DNA of 19,542 nt from an uncultured Gemmatimonadota bacterium (GTDB lineage: Bacteria > Gemmatimonadota > Gemmatimonadetes > Gemmatimonadales > Gemmatimonadaceae): positions 1 through 19,542 of the forward strand of contig CAIVJV010000376.1 of the NCBI GenBank assembly GCA_903906325.1, written 5' to 3'. Positions 7,548 to 15,084 of this stretch are shown here, piece after piece. Below the pieces are notes generated by a model. That model worked only from the letters and a program-made list of their open reading frames with translations. It was not told where the DNA came from and searched no databases. The position numbers were made by a program, and so were the translations under genes. The stretch's first letter is position 1, and the number at the start of each line of letters is the position of its first letter.

Positions 7548-7999
7548 TCGACCGCTTCGTCGCGTACCTGCGCGACCACAATCTCCCCGTGACCGCGCAG
7601 CGGCTCGCCATCGCGGAGGTGGTGCTCGGGTCGGACCGCCATCTCTCCGCGGAGGAGATCGCGCAGGCCGTGGCCGCGCGCGGCACCGCGGTGGGGACGG
7701 CCACGGTCTATCGGGCGATCGACACCCTGCTCGAGAGCGGGCTCGTGGTGGAGCGCGATTTCGGCGAGGGGTTCCGACGGTTCGAGCCGGCCCGCGACAT
7801 CCCCCACCATGAGCATCTGGTCTGCACCCAGTGTGGGCGCGTCGAGGAGTTCCGGGATGAGCGGTTGGAGCGGATGACGACGATCGTCGCCGAGTCGCGC
7901 GGGTTCGCGCGCCAGCGGCATCGGCTCGTCATCCATGGGATCTGTGGGAGCTGTCAACGTGGGGCCGGCGGGGCGGCCCGCATCCGAGGGGACGCATGA
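7529..7999 (+). CDS. Fur-family metal-responsive transcriptional regulator
   Basis: A 156-residue Fur-superfamily repressor. The winged helix is visible: PVTAQRLAIAEVVLGSDRHL, then AEEIAQAV and the recognition helix GTATVYRAIDTLLESGLV. The dimerisation domain has HHEH (93-96), CTQC (C99, C102) and ICGSC (C139, C142), that is the two CxxC pairs of the structural zinc site. At the position where PerR carries the oxidation-prone Asp, this protein has Glu (E86 in RRFEP), so Fur or Zur-like metal sensing is more likely than peroxide sensing. I chose the GTG at 7529, which gives a normal Fur length; it overlaps the previous gene by 19 bases. The stop overlaps ccdA by four bases (ATGA), so the regulator and the thiol transporter are made together. 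The metal cannot be assigned. Confidence 0.9.
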   Translation: MSDRGVIDRFVAYLRDHNLPVTAQRLAIAEVVLGSDRHLSAEEIAQAVAARGTAVGTATVYRAIDTLLESGLVVERDFGEGFRRFEPARDIPHHEHLVCTQCGRVEEFRDERLERMTTIVAESRGFARQRHRLVIHGICGSCQRGAGGAARIRGDA

Positions 8000-8730
8000 C
8001 CGAGGGGATCTACGGACCGGCGGGGCTCCTGGTGGCCTTCGGTGCGGGGCTGCTCAGCTTCCTGAGCCCCTGCGTCCTCCCATTGGTGCCGAGCTACGTG
8101 ACCTTCATCACGGGGATGTCGCTCGAGGACCTGCGCCACTCGCGGCGCGAGGCGCTGCAGCATGCGGTGGTCTTCGTGATCGGCTTCTCGTTGATCTTCC
8201 TCGCGTTGGGTGCGGGGGCGACGATGTTCGGGCAGCTGATGCTCCGGTCGCGTGAGGTGATCAGTCGGGTGGGCGGGGGGCTCATCATCCTCTTCGGGTT
8301 GTATCTCCTGGGTGTACTCAATCTCGGGCTCCTCGCCCGCGACACGCGGGTGCATCTCGCCAACAAGCCGCTCGGCTATTTCGGGACCCTGCTCGTGGGG
8401 ATCGCCTTCGGGGCGGGGTGGTCGCCCTGTATCGGGCCGATCCTCGGCGCGATCATGACGATGGCGGCGAATGAGGCCGACCTGCAGCGCGGACTCATCC
8501 TCCTCGCGGCCTATTCGATGGGGCTCGCGGTGCCCTTCCTGGCGACGGCGCTCGCCGTGGACCGCTTCCTCGTCCTCTTCGCGAAGGTGCGGCACCGGAT
8601 GGTCTGGGTGAATCGGTGCGCCGGCGTGATGCTGGTGAGCGTCGGGGTGCTCATGGTGACCAACCGCTTCACGATCCTCTCGACCTGGCTCCAGGCGCTC
8701 ACGCCTGACTTCATCGCGAATCGGATCTGA
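7996..8730 (+). CDS. ccdA: CcdA-type cytochrome c biogenesis / thiol-disulfide transmembrane protein
   Basis: A 244-residue polytopic inner-membrane protein of the CcdA/DsbD-beta family. It passes electrons from cytoplasmic thioredoxin to periplasmic thiol proteins for cytochrome c maturation or disulfide repair. About six membrane helices are apparent. The two redox cysteines are in the conserved contexts LSFLSPCVLPLVPSY (C26) and GWSPCIGPILGA (C145). There is no fused thioredoxin domain, so it is CcdA rather than DsbD; the periplasmic partner is not in the window. A Shine-Dalgarno-like GAGGGG lies five bases before the ATG, one of the few clear ones here. It overlaps the Fur-like gene (ATGA) and ends only six bases from the convergent ABC exporter gene. 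Confidence 0.93.
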   Translation: MTEGIYGPAGLLVAFGAGLLSFLSPCVLPLVPSYVTFITGMSLEDLRHSRREALQHAVVFVIGFSLIFLALGAGATMFGQLMLRSREVISRVGGGLIILFGLYLLGVLNLGLLARDTRVHLANKPLGYFGTLLVGIAFGAGWSPCIGPILGAIMTMAANEADLQRGLILLAAYSMGLAVPFLATALAVDRFLVLFAKVRHRMVWVNRCAGVMLVSVGVLMVTNRFTILSTWLQALTPDFIANRI

Positions 8731-8736
8731 CCGCGC

Positions 8737-10500
8737 TCAGGCCGTCTCGAGCGATTCCTCGAGGCGTTGCCGCTCGAGCAGGGCGGCGTACCGTCCCCCC
8801 GCGGCCACGAGGGTCTCGTGGCGCCCCTGTTCCACGATCCGGCCGTCATCGAGCACGACGATCCACTGCGCGTCGCGCACGTCGGTGATGCGGTGCGACG
8901 CGATGATCGCGGTGCGTCCGGCGAGCGCGGTCCGGAGTTCCCGCAGGATCGCTGCCTCCGTCTGGGTATCCACCGCGGCGAGGGCGTCGTCGAGGATGAC
9001 GACGTGCGGCCGCCGGGCGAGGGCGCGCGCGAGCGCGGCGCGCTGGCGCTGCCCACCGGAGAGGTTCACCCCACGCTCGCCGAGCATCGTCTGCGCGCCC
9101 TGCGGGAAGGCGGCGATCGTCTCGGCGAGTTGCGCGACGCGGGTGGCCTCGCGGACCGCGTCGTCATCGTCGGTCCCGTAGTGGAGGTTGTCCCGGATGG
9201 TCTCGCTGAAGAGGAGACTCTCCTGCGGGACGAAGCCGATCTCGGCGCGGAGCGTGGCGAGGGGGAGGTCGCGGAGATCGATGCCATCCAGCCGGATGAC
9301 CCCCTGCGTCGGGTCGGCGAGGCGCGGGAGGAGTTCGAGCAACGTGGACTTCCCGCTCCCCGTCGCACCGACCACGCCGAGCGTCGTACCGGCGGGGATG
9401 GTGAGGGAGATGTCCTGCAGGACCGTGCGGCCGGTCGGGCCCGAGGCGTCCGGATAGGCGAAGGAGACCCCGTCGAAGGTGATCGTTCGCCCGGTGGAGG
9501 CGGGGGGCAAGGCCACGATGCCTGAGGAGGGGGCGGGGTCGGTGATCCGAGGCTGCGCGTCGAGGATCTCCAGGATCCGTCCCCACGAGGCCGCCCCGCG
9601 CTGGAAGAGGTTCGTCACCCAGCCCAGGGCGATGAGCGGCCAGGTGAGATTGCTCAGGTAGAGCCCGAACGCGACGAAGGTCCCCACCGTCAGCGTGCCG
9701 TCGAGGACCATCGTCCCACCGACACCGAGCACGATCGCGGCGCCGAGGCCGGCGAGGAGCGTGAAGGTGGGATTCATCAAGCCATTGAGCCGTACGAGGG
9801 CGCGATTGCGGTCTTGGTACTCCGCGCTGAGCGCCGCGAATCGCGCGTGTTCGGTCTGTTCCTGCGCGTACGCCCGCACGATCCGGATCCCGGCGAGATG
9901 CTCGTGCACCAGCGTCGTCAGCTCACCGAAGGTGGCCTGGACCCGTTCGAACCGGTCATGCGTCACCTTCCCCAAGCGGAACATCACGATGGGGAGGAGG
10001 AGCATGGGGATCAGGGCGAGCCCCGTGAGGCGCGGACTGATCGTGACCATGAACCCGAGGGCGAAGAGTCCGCCGAAGATCGTGTTGGTCAGGTACATCA
10101 CCGCCGGGCCCACCGCCATGCGTACCGCGGTCAGATCGTTGGTGAGTCGTGCCATGATCTCGCCGGTCCGCGTCCGACCGAAATAGGCCCCATCGAGGGC
10201 CGTGAGCTTGGCGAAGAGGGCATCGCGGAGGTCGTTCTCGATCACGCGCGAGACCCCGTTGAGGATCTCCCGCATGGTGAAGCGGAAGACCGCCATGACC
10301 GAGGTGACGAGGAGCATGAGGCCTGCGATGCGGAGGACCGGCTGCCAGGGGTCCGGCGCACCCAGGTGATCGAGCGCGCGGCGGAGCAGGCTCGGGATCA
10401 GGCTATAGAGCGCGGTGGAGATGATCACGCACGCGAGGCCCACGGTGAATCGCCACCGGTAGGGTCGGGTCCACGGGAGGAGTCGCCAGAGCCCGCGCAT
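8737..10500 (-). CDS. ABC exporter half-transporter (MdlA-like, degenerate Walker B)
   Basis: A 587-residue ABC exporter with an N-terminal six-helix membrane domain (about 15-300) and a C-terminal ATPase domain. Visible motifs are Walker A GATGSGKST (378-386), Q-loop FVPQESLLF, signature LSGGQ (480-484), Walker B VVILDD (500-505), D-loop AAVD and H536 in ASHRITD. The residue after the Walker B Asp, normally catalytic Glu, is Asp (D505). With a canonical signature, that is the pattern of the non-catalytic half of heterodimeric exporters such as MdlA or BmrC (YheI). The partner half with Glu is not in the window. The gene is last in the run membrane protein, gamma-glutamyltransferase, exporter, with a 22-base gap upstream. 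The substrate is unknown; multidrug or lipid export is typical for the family. Confidence 0.93.
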   Translation of the reverse strand: MRGLWRLLPWTRPYRWRFTVGLACVIISTALYSLIPSLLRRALDHLGAPDPWQPVLRIAGLMLLVTSVMAVFRFTMREILNGVSRVIENDLRDALFAKLTALDGAYFGRTRTGEIMARLTNDLTAVRMAVGPAVMYLTNTIFGGLFALGFMVTISPRLTGLALIPMLLLPIVMFRLGKVTHDRFERVQATFGELTTLVHEHLAGIRIVRAYAQEQTEHARFAALSAEYQDRNRALVRLNGLMNPTFTLLAGLGAAIVLGVGGTMVLDGTLTVGTFVAFGLYLSNLTWPLIALGWVTNLFQRGAASWGRILEILDAQPRITDPAPSSGIVALPPASTGRTITFDGVSFAYPDASGPTGRTVLQDISLTIPAGTTLGVVGATGSGKSTLLELLPRLADPTQGVIRLDGIDLRDLPLATLRAEIGFVPQESLLFSETIRDNLHYGTDDDDAVREATRVAQLAETIAAFPQGAQTMLGERGVNLSGGQRQRAALARALARRPHVVILDDALAAVDTQTEAAILRELRTALAGRTAIIASHRITDVRDAQWIVVLDDGRIVEQGRHETLVAAGGRYAALLERQRLEESLETA

Positions 10501-10522
10501 CAGGGCGTGACCCGGTGGGGCA

Positions 10523-12268
10523 TCAGTACCCGACCGCGAGCCCCGAGCCGCGCGGCTCCTTCACCCCATGCCACCCCGTCGGGGTGCGCATGATCGCATT
10601 CACGTTCGCGATCCCGTTCTGGAGGGCGATGTCGTGGCCCATGGCCCGCAGGCGCGCGAGGGTCGCCTCGCTGAACCCCTGCGACTCGAGACGGATCTGA
10701 TCCGGGAGCGACTGGTGATGCATCCGCGGGGCACGCATCGCATCCGCGAGCGGCATCCCATGCTCGATCACATTGAGGATCACCTGCGCGACCGCGGTGA
10801 TGATGGTGGGGCCACCGGCCGCGCCGACCACGAGGAGCACCTTCCCGTTCGGGTCGAGGACGATCGTCGGGGACATCGCCGAGAGCATCCGCTTGCCGGG
10901 TTGCACGGCGTTCGCCTCCCCCTGCACGAGCCCGAACATGTTGGGCGTGCCCGGCTGGGCGGCGAAGTCATCCATCTCGTTGTTCATGAAGAAGCCACCG
11001 CCGGGGATCCAGACCGCGGAGCCGTAGCCCCCGTTGATCGTCGTCGTCGTGGCCACCGCGTTCCCCGCCGCGTCGACGACGGAATAGTGCGTCGTGTGCT
11101 CCGGCTCGCGGACCGCCGGCGCGAAGCTCGGCGTCACCGAGGCGCGACGGAGATCGATCTGCTGCGCGAGGGCGCGCGCATACGTCTTGGAGACCAGCTC
11201 CGCCCGCGGGACGGGGACGAAGTCGGCGTCGGCGAGTTTGCTGTTCCGATCCTGGAATGCGCGCCGGAAGGTCTCGGCCAAGAGATGCAGATAGGGGGCA
11301 CTCCCGAACGGGGGGAGCGGCGCGAAGTGTTCGAGGATGTTGAACGACTCGGTCATCGTGATACCACCGGAGGAGGCGGGGGGCATCGTGATGAGCGTGT
11401 GGCCGCGGTAGGTGGAGACCACGGGGTCGCGCCACTTGGGTTCGTAGCGCGTGAGATCCTCCTGGGTGATGATCCCCCCCCCGCGTCGCATCTCGGCGAC
11501 GAGGGCGTCGGCCACGGGACCCGCGTAGAAGCCGCGCGGGCCCTGCTCGGCGATCGCCTGCAGCGTGCGGGCGAGGTCGCTCTGCACGAGGCGCCCCCCC
11601 GGCGGCACCGCCTCCCCATTGGGATAGAAGAGGGCACATCCCGCGAAGCGACAGATGCGGTCCTGCGCGCCGCGGAGCGAGCGGAAGAGCGCGGAGTCGA
11701 CGAGGAAGCCATCGCGCGCGAGGCGGATCGCCGGCGTCATCACCTGGGCGAGCGACATCGTGCCGTAGCGCTGCAGTGCGGCATCGAGCCCCGCGACGGC
11801 GCCGGGCACGCCCGACGCGAGATGGCCGAGCACACTCCGGTCCGTGAGCTTCCCCGAGGCGTCGACGAACATGTCCCGCGTCGCGGCGAGCGGCGCCACC
11901 TCGCGATAGTCCAGCGTGGCCACCCGACCGTCCGCCATGCGGATGGTCATGAACCCCCCACCGCCGATGTTCCCGGCGAAGGGATAGGTCACCGCGAGCG
12001 CGAACCCGACGGCGACCGCCGCATCGACCGCGTTGCCACCGGCGCGGAGCACCTCGAGCCCCGCCTCGCTCGCGAGGTCCGAGTTGCTCGCGACCATCAC
12101 CTCGGCGCCGAAGGCCGCCTCCCGTGCCTCGGGGAAGCGCCATCCCTCGGCGTAGGTCCCGGAGTAGCGGGCATCGCCGGTGGTCGGCGTCGTCGACGGC
12201 GCGGCCGACGGACGGCAGGCGTGCAGGGCGAGCGTGGCGAGCAGGAGCGAGGCGATCGAGCGACGCAT
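10523..12268 (-). CDS. ggt: Gamma-glutamyltransferase, lipoprotein-type
   Basis: A 581-residue gamma-glutamyltranspeptidase that hydrolyses or transfers the gamma-glutamyl group of glutathione and related peptides in the cell envelope. The precursor self-cleaves before the catalytic Thr, seen here in HTTHYSVVD (about T392, close to E. coli T391). The substrate-binding Arg in LDYREVAP, GNIGGGGFM, MSPTIV and the GG pair in GAAGGPTI are present. The usual Ser-Ser before MSPT is Ser-Ala here. The N-terminus MRRSIASLLLATLALHAC has a lipobox (LHAC), so the enzyme is probably a periplasm-facing lipoprotein. I chose the ATG at 12268 because it gives this compact signal peptide. A TTG at 12292, overlapping the previous stop (TTGA) and adding eight residues, is a real alternative because that overlap style recurs here. 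Confidence 0.93.
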   Translation of the reverse strand: MRRSIASLLLATLALHACRPSAAPSTTPTTGDARYSGTYAEGWRFPEAREAAFGAEVMVASNSDLASEAGLEVLRAGGNAVDAAVAVGFALAVTYPFAGNIGGGGFMTIRMADGRVATLDYREVAPLAATRDMFVDASGKLTDRSVLGHLASGVPGAVAGLDAALQRYGTMSLAQVMTPAIRLARDGFLVDSALFRSLRGAQDRICRFAGCALFYPNGEAVPPGGRLVQSDLARTLQAIAEQGPRGFYAGPVADALVAEMRRGGGIITQEDLTRYEPKWRDPVVSTYRGHTLITMPPASSGGITMTESFNILEHFAPLPPFGSAPYLHLLAETFRRAFQDRNSKLADADFVPVPRAELVSKTYARALAQQIDLRRASVTPSFAPAVREPEHTTHYSVVDAAGNAVATTTTINGGYGSAVWIPGGGFFMNNEMDDFAAQPGTPNMFGLVQGEANAVQPGKRMLSAMSPTIVLDPNGKVLLVVGAAGGPTIITAVAQVILNVIEHGMPLADAMRAPRMHHQSLPDQIRLESQGFSEATLARLRAMGHDIALQNGIANVNAIMRTPTGWHGVKEPRGSGLAVGY

Positions 12269-12288
12269 GGGCGCGGAGGGCGAGAGGA

Positions 12289-12984
12289 TCAACGGGCGCC
12301 CGCGAGACGGTATCGCAGGCCGAGACGGGTGACGAACTGGCGTTGCGAGCGACGCTCCCCGGCGGGGAGTCCCTCATTCGGTCCCCAGAGCGTCGCGTAA
12401 TCCTGCACGAGGGTGAGCGAGGCCTTGGTGCCCAGCGAGAAGCCGAAGCCGTACCCGACGAGGAGGGTGAAGGCGTTGCGAGCGGCCCGGTCATCGGCGG
12501 TCAGTGGGGCCGCGCTCTCGAGCCCGGTCCACTGGGAGAGACCGGCCCCGAGCTCGACGATCTGATGGGGACCGAGCTGATCGAGCGTGCGGAAGGTGGC
12601 GAGGAGCTGGCGTAGCTGGATGGTGCCGTCGGAGCGCGGGGTGGCCCCCGAACGGACGATCGGGACCTGCGCGGTCGAGGCGGTGAGACCCAGCGCCCCG
12701 CTGCGAAGTCCGACATCCAACATCAGGCGATGTTGGGCCGCCTCGCCGAGGGCCCAGACCGTCCCGGTCCTCCCATCGAATCGGCCTTCCGTCTGGAGGA
12801 ACCCCGAGCTCACGGAGACGGTGATCGGTCGGCGGGCGGTCGCGGGTGTCGGGACCTTGATGAGCTGCGCGTCGGCGACGGCGGTGGAGACGCTCAGGGC
12901 CAGGACGATCATGGCCAGGGCCGTCCGCCGGACCGGCGGCCGCGCGCGCGGGCGGCCGGCGCGTCGGGTGCGAGGGATCCCCAT
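12289..12984 (-). CDS. Putative outer-membrane beta-barrel protein
   Basis: A 231-residue protein with a long Arg-rich N-terminus followed by a hydrophobic signal (TALAMIVLALSVSTAVADAQ) ending at a likely AxA-type cleavage site. The mature part is rich in alternating, strand-like stretches (TVSVSSGFLQTEGRF, HRLMLDVGLRSGALGLTAS, HQIVELGAGLSQWTG, FTLLVGYGFGFSLGTKASLT) and ends FVTRLGLRYRL-AGAR, typical of small outer-membrane barrels, though the last residue is not aromatic. A specific family is not recognised. It heads the minus-strand operon with ggt and the ABC gene. Its ATG is 17 bases from the divergent murQ ATG. Translation may instead start at the internal Met just before IVLAL, but the first ATG fits the promoter geometry. 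Confidence 0.68.
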   Translation of the reverse strand: MGIPRTRRAGRPRARPPVRRTALAMIVLALSVSTAVADAQLIKVPTPATARRPITVSVSSGFLQTEGRFDGRTGTVWALGEAAQHRLMLDVGLRSGALGLTASTAQVPIVRSGATPRSDGTIQLRQLLATFRTLDQLGPHQIVELGAGLSQWTGLESAAPLTADDRAARNAFTLLVGYGFGFSLGTKASLTLVQDYATLWGPNEGLPAGERRSQRQFVTRLGLRYRLAGAR

Positions 12985-13001
12985 GCCCGGTAAGTTAGGG
13001 G
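12985..13001. promoter_or_regulatory. Divergent 17-base start-to-start region with near-palindromic TAAGTTA (possible bidirectional leaderless promoter)
   Basis: The ATG codons of the minus-strand envelope protein (12984) and of murQ (13002) are separated by only 17 bases. In the centre is TAAGTTA (12991-12997), whose reverse complement is TAACTTA. On the plus strand TAAGTT ends 5 bases before ATG; on the minus strand TAACTT ends 7 bases before ATG. Both spacings suit a -10 box with transcription starting at or next to the start codon. For the minus direction GTGACG (reverse of 13016-13021) lies 18 bases upstream as a fair -35; for murQ only a poor -35 is seen. No usable Shine-Dalgarno fits for either gene. 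Confidence 0.55.
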
Positions 13002-13913
13002 ATGCTCGATCCTCGCGTCACGGAACGCCGGAATCCTCGCAGCGCCGACCTCGATCTCGCCACGCCGCTGGAGATCGTCGACCTGATGACGGCCGAGGAC
13101 CGCGGGGTGGCCGATGCGGTGGCGACGCAGCGGGAGCCGATCGCGCGTGCGATCGCGTGCATCGAATCGGCGTTCCGTGCCGGTCATCGCCTGTTCTATG
13201 TCGGGGCGGGGACGAGCGGACGCCTGGGGGTGCTCGATGCCTCCGAGTGCCCGCCGACCTTCGGGAGCGATCCGGCGATGGTGCAGGGGATCATCGCCGG
13301 CGGACCCGCGGCGCTCCTGCGGGCGCAGGAGGGGGCGGAGGACCGTCCGGAGGGGGCGCGTGCCGACCTCGAGGCGGCGGGGGTCACGCGCGGGGACGTG
13401 GTCGTGGGCATCGCCGCGAGCGGGACCACGCCGTACGTACGTGCCGCGCTCGACTACGCGGCCTCGGTCGGGGCGACGACGGTGATCCTCGCCTGCTCCC
13501 CGCCGGCGACCGCGCTCCTCGACCAGGTCGACGTCGCGATCCTCCCCATCACGGGCCCCGAGGTCGTCACCGGCTCCACCCGCCTGAAAGCGGGGACGGC
13601 GACCAAGCTGGTGCTCAACATGCTCACCACCGGGGCGATGGTGCGCCTCGGCAAGACGTACGGCAACCTGATGGTCGACCTGCAGGCGACCAACGACAAG
13701 CTGCGTGATCGGTCGGAGCGGTTGTTGATGCTCACCTGCGGGCTCGCGCGAGAGGCGGCACGTCAGGCCCTGGCGTCGGCCGACGGCCAGGTGAAGGTCG
13801 CCATCACGATGCAGAAACTCGGGCTCTCGCGCGACGCGGCGCGGGCGCGGTTGGACGAGGCCGGCGGGGTGATCCGGCGCGTCGTCCCCGATGCGCCGCC
13901 CCCGGTGGAGTGA
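13002..13913 (+). CDS. murQ: N-acetylmuramic acid 6-phosphate etherase
   Basis: A 303-residue MurQ of normal length. It cleaves the lactyl ether of MurNAc-6-phosphate to give GlcNAc-6-phosphate and D-lactate in cytoplasmic cell-wall recycling. The SIS sugar-isomerase fold is clear: FYVGAGTSGRLGVLDASECP near 66-84, with E82 in SECPPTFG and the EGAED segment (110-114). Together these hold the glutamates known to be catalytic in E. coli MurQ. Further conserved blocks are VVVGIAASGTTPYVRAAL, GPEVVTGSTRLKAGTATKLV and NMLTTGAMVRLGKTYGNLMV. It is first of three plus-strand genes with anmK (whose product supplies its substrate) and a GH3 protein. The start is the ATG beside the divergent promoter; no Shine-Dalgarno is properly spaced, so leaderless initiation is plausible. 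Confidence 0.96.
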   Translation: MLDPRVTERRNPRSADLDLATPLEIVDLMTAEDRGVADAVATQREPIARAIACIESAFRAGHRLFYVGAGTSGRLGVLDASECPPTFGSDPAMVQGIIAGGPAALLRAQEGAEDRPEGARADLEAAGVTRGDVVVGIAASGTTPYVRAALDYAASVGATTVILACSPPATALLDQVDVAILPITGPEVVTGSTRLKAGTATKLVLNMLTTGAMVRLGKTYGNLMVDLQATNDKLRDRSERLLMLTCGLAREAARQALASADGQVKVAITMQKLGLSRDAARARLDEAGGVIRRVVPDAPPPVE

Positions 13914-13920
13914 GGGGCCG

Positions 13921-15060
13921 GTGACGGGGGCCACAGGCGAGGTGCTCGTCGGGCTCATGTCGGGGACCTCGCTCGACGGGATCACCGCGGCCGTGGTGCG
14001 ATTCACCGAGACCGAGGGCCGCATGGGGATCGAGGTGCTCGCGCAGGTGCAGCGAGCCTACGATCGGCCGACGCGCGAGCGACTCGCCGCGGCCTTGGTG
14101 GGGGCGACGCCCAGCGAGTACACGCGCCTCGATTTCGCCCTCGGAGGGTGGCTCGCCGACGCGGCGATCTCGGCGATCGCCGAGGCGGGGATCCCGCGGG
14201 CGGAGATCGCGGCGATCGCCTCGCATGGGCACACGGTCTGGCATGAACCTCCGCACGGCACGTGGCAGTTCGGACAACCGGTGGTGATCGCGGAGCGGAC
14301 CGGGATCCCGGTGATCGCGGACTTCCGGGTGCGCGACGTCGCGGCCGGTGGGGAGGGGGCCCCGCTCGTCCCGCTCGCGGACGCGATGCTCTTCTCCGCC
14401 GAGTCGCACTGGCGTGTGTTGCAGAACCTCGGCGGGATCGGGAACCTCACCGTCGTCCCGCCGGGTGGCCTCCTCGACGGGGTGCGGGCCTTCGACACCG
14501 GCCCCGGCGTCGCGGTGCTCGACGGCGTCACGCGGCAGCTCCGCCCCGCGCTCCCGTACGATGTGGATGGGGCGCTCGCGTCCGCGGGACGTCCGATCGA
14601 GTCGGTGCTGGAGGGATTGCTCTCGGATCCCTGGTTCGAGGTGCCGCCGCCGAAGAGCACGGGGCGCGAGCGCTACACCCCGGCGTTCGTCGCCGACGTC
14701 ATCGCACGGTGCCGCGCCGCGCGGCCTGCGGTGCGTGACGAGGACATCATCGCGACGGCCGCTTGGTTCACCGCGCGCACGATCGAGCGCGCCTTCGCGC
14801 GGTTCGTCCCCGAGCCGGTGGAGGAGGTCCTGCTCTCGGGCGGTGGCGCGCGGCATCCGGTGCTGCGCGAGGCGATCGCGATGGTGCTCAGCCCGCGTCA
14901 TGTCCGGTCCTTCGAGGCCCTCTACTTCGACGGGGAGGCGAAGGAGGCGGTGGCGTTCGCCTTCCTCGGCTGGCGGCATCTGATGCGACGCGCGGGGAAT
15001 GTGCCGCGCGCCACGGGTGCGCGCGGGCCGCGGGTCCTCGGCGCCTGGTATCCCGCGTGA
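13921..15060 (+). CDS. anmK: Anhydro-N-acetylmuramic acid kinase
   Basis: A 379-residue AnmK, which opens 1,6-anhydro-MurNAc with ATP to give MurNAc-6-phosphate, the substrate of MurQ next door. Family motifs are GLMSGTSLDG (11-20), ASHGHTVWH, DFRVRDVAAGG-GAPLVP with the catalytic Asp (D139), LQNLGGIGN, FDTGPG (191-196), a P-KSTGRE segment and LLSGGGARHP near the end. After FDTGPG the usual Asn is Val, a variation in a conserved spot. I chose the GTG at 13921, which starts seven residues before the core and has GGAG ten bases upstream; an ATG at 13891 would overlap murQ by 23 bases. Spacing to murQ is seven bases, so cotranscription is near certain. Confidence 0.95.
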   Translation: MTGATGEVLVGLMSGTSLDGITAAVVRFTETEGRMGIEVLAQVQRAYDRPTRERLAAALVGATPSEYTRLDFALGGWLADAAISAIAEAGIPRAEIAAIASHGHTVWHEPPHGTWQFGQPVVIAERTGIPVIADFRVRDVAAGGEGAPLVPLADAMLFSAESHWRVLQNLGGIGNLTVVPPGGLLDGVRAFDTGPGVAVLDGVTRQLRPALPYDVDGALASAGRPIESVLEGLLSDPWFEVPPPKSTGRERYTPAFVADVIARCRAARPAVRDEDIIATAAWFTARTIERAFARFVPEPVEEVLLSGGGARHPVLREAIAMVLSPRHVRSFEALYFDGEAKEAVAFAFLGWRHLMRRAGNVPRATGARGPRVLGAWYPA

Positions 15061-15084
15061 GCGCACGCCGCGCGCGCTGATCGC

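Noticed and set aside
10568..12400. Plus-strand open frame of 610 codons opposite ggt
   Set aside because: Composition is Arg/His/Glu-rich with no domain, while ggt on the minus strand is certain.
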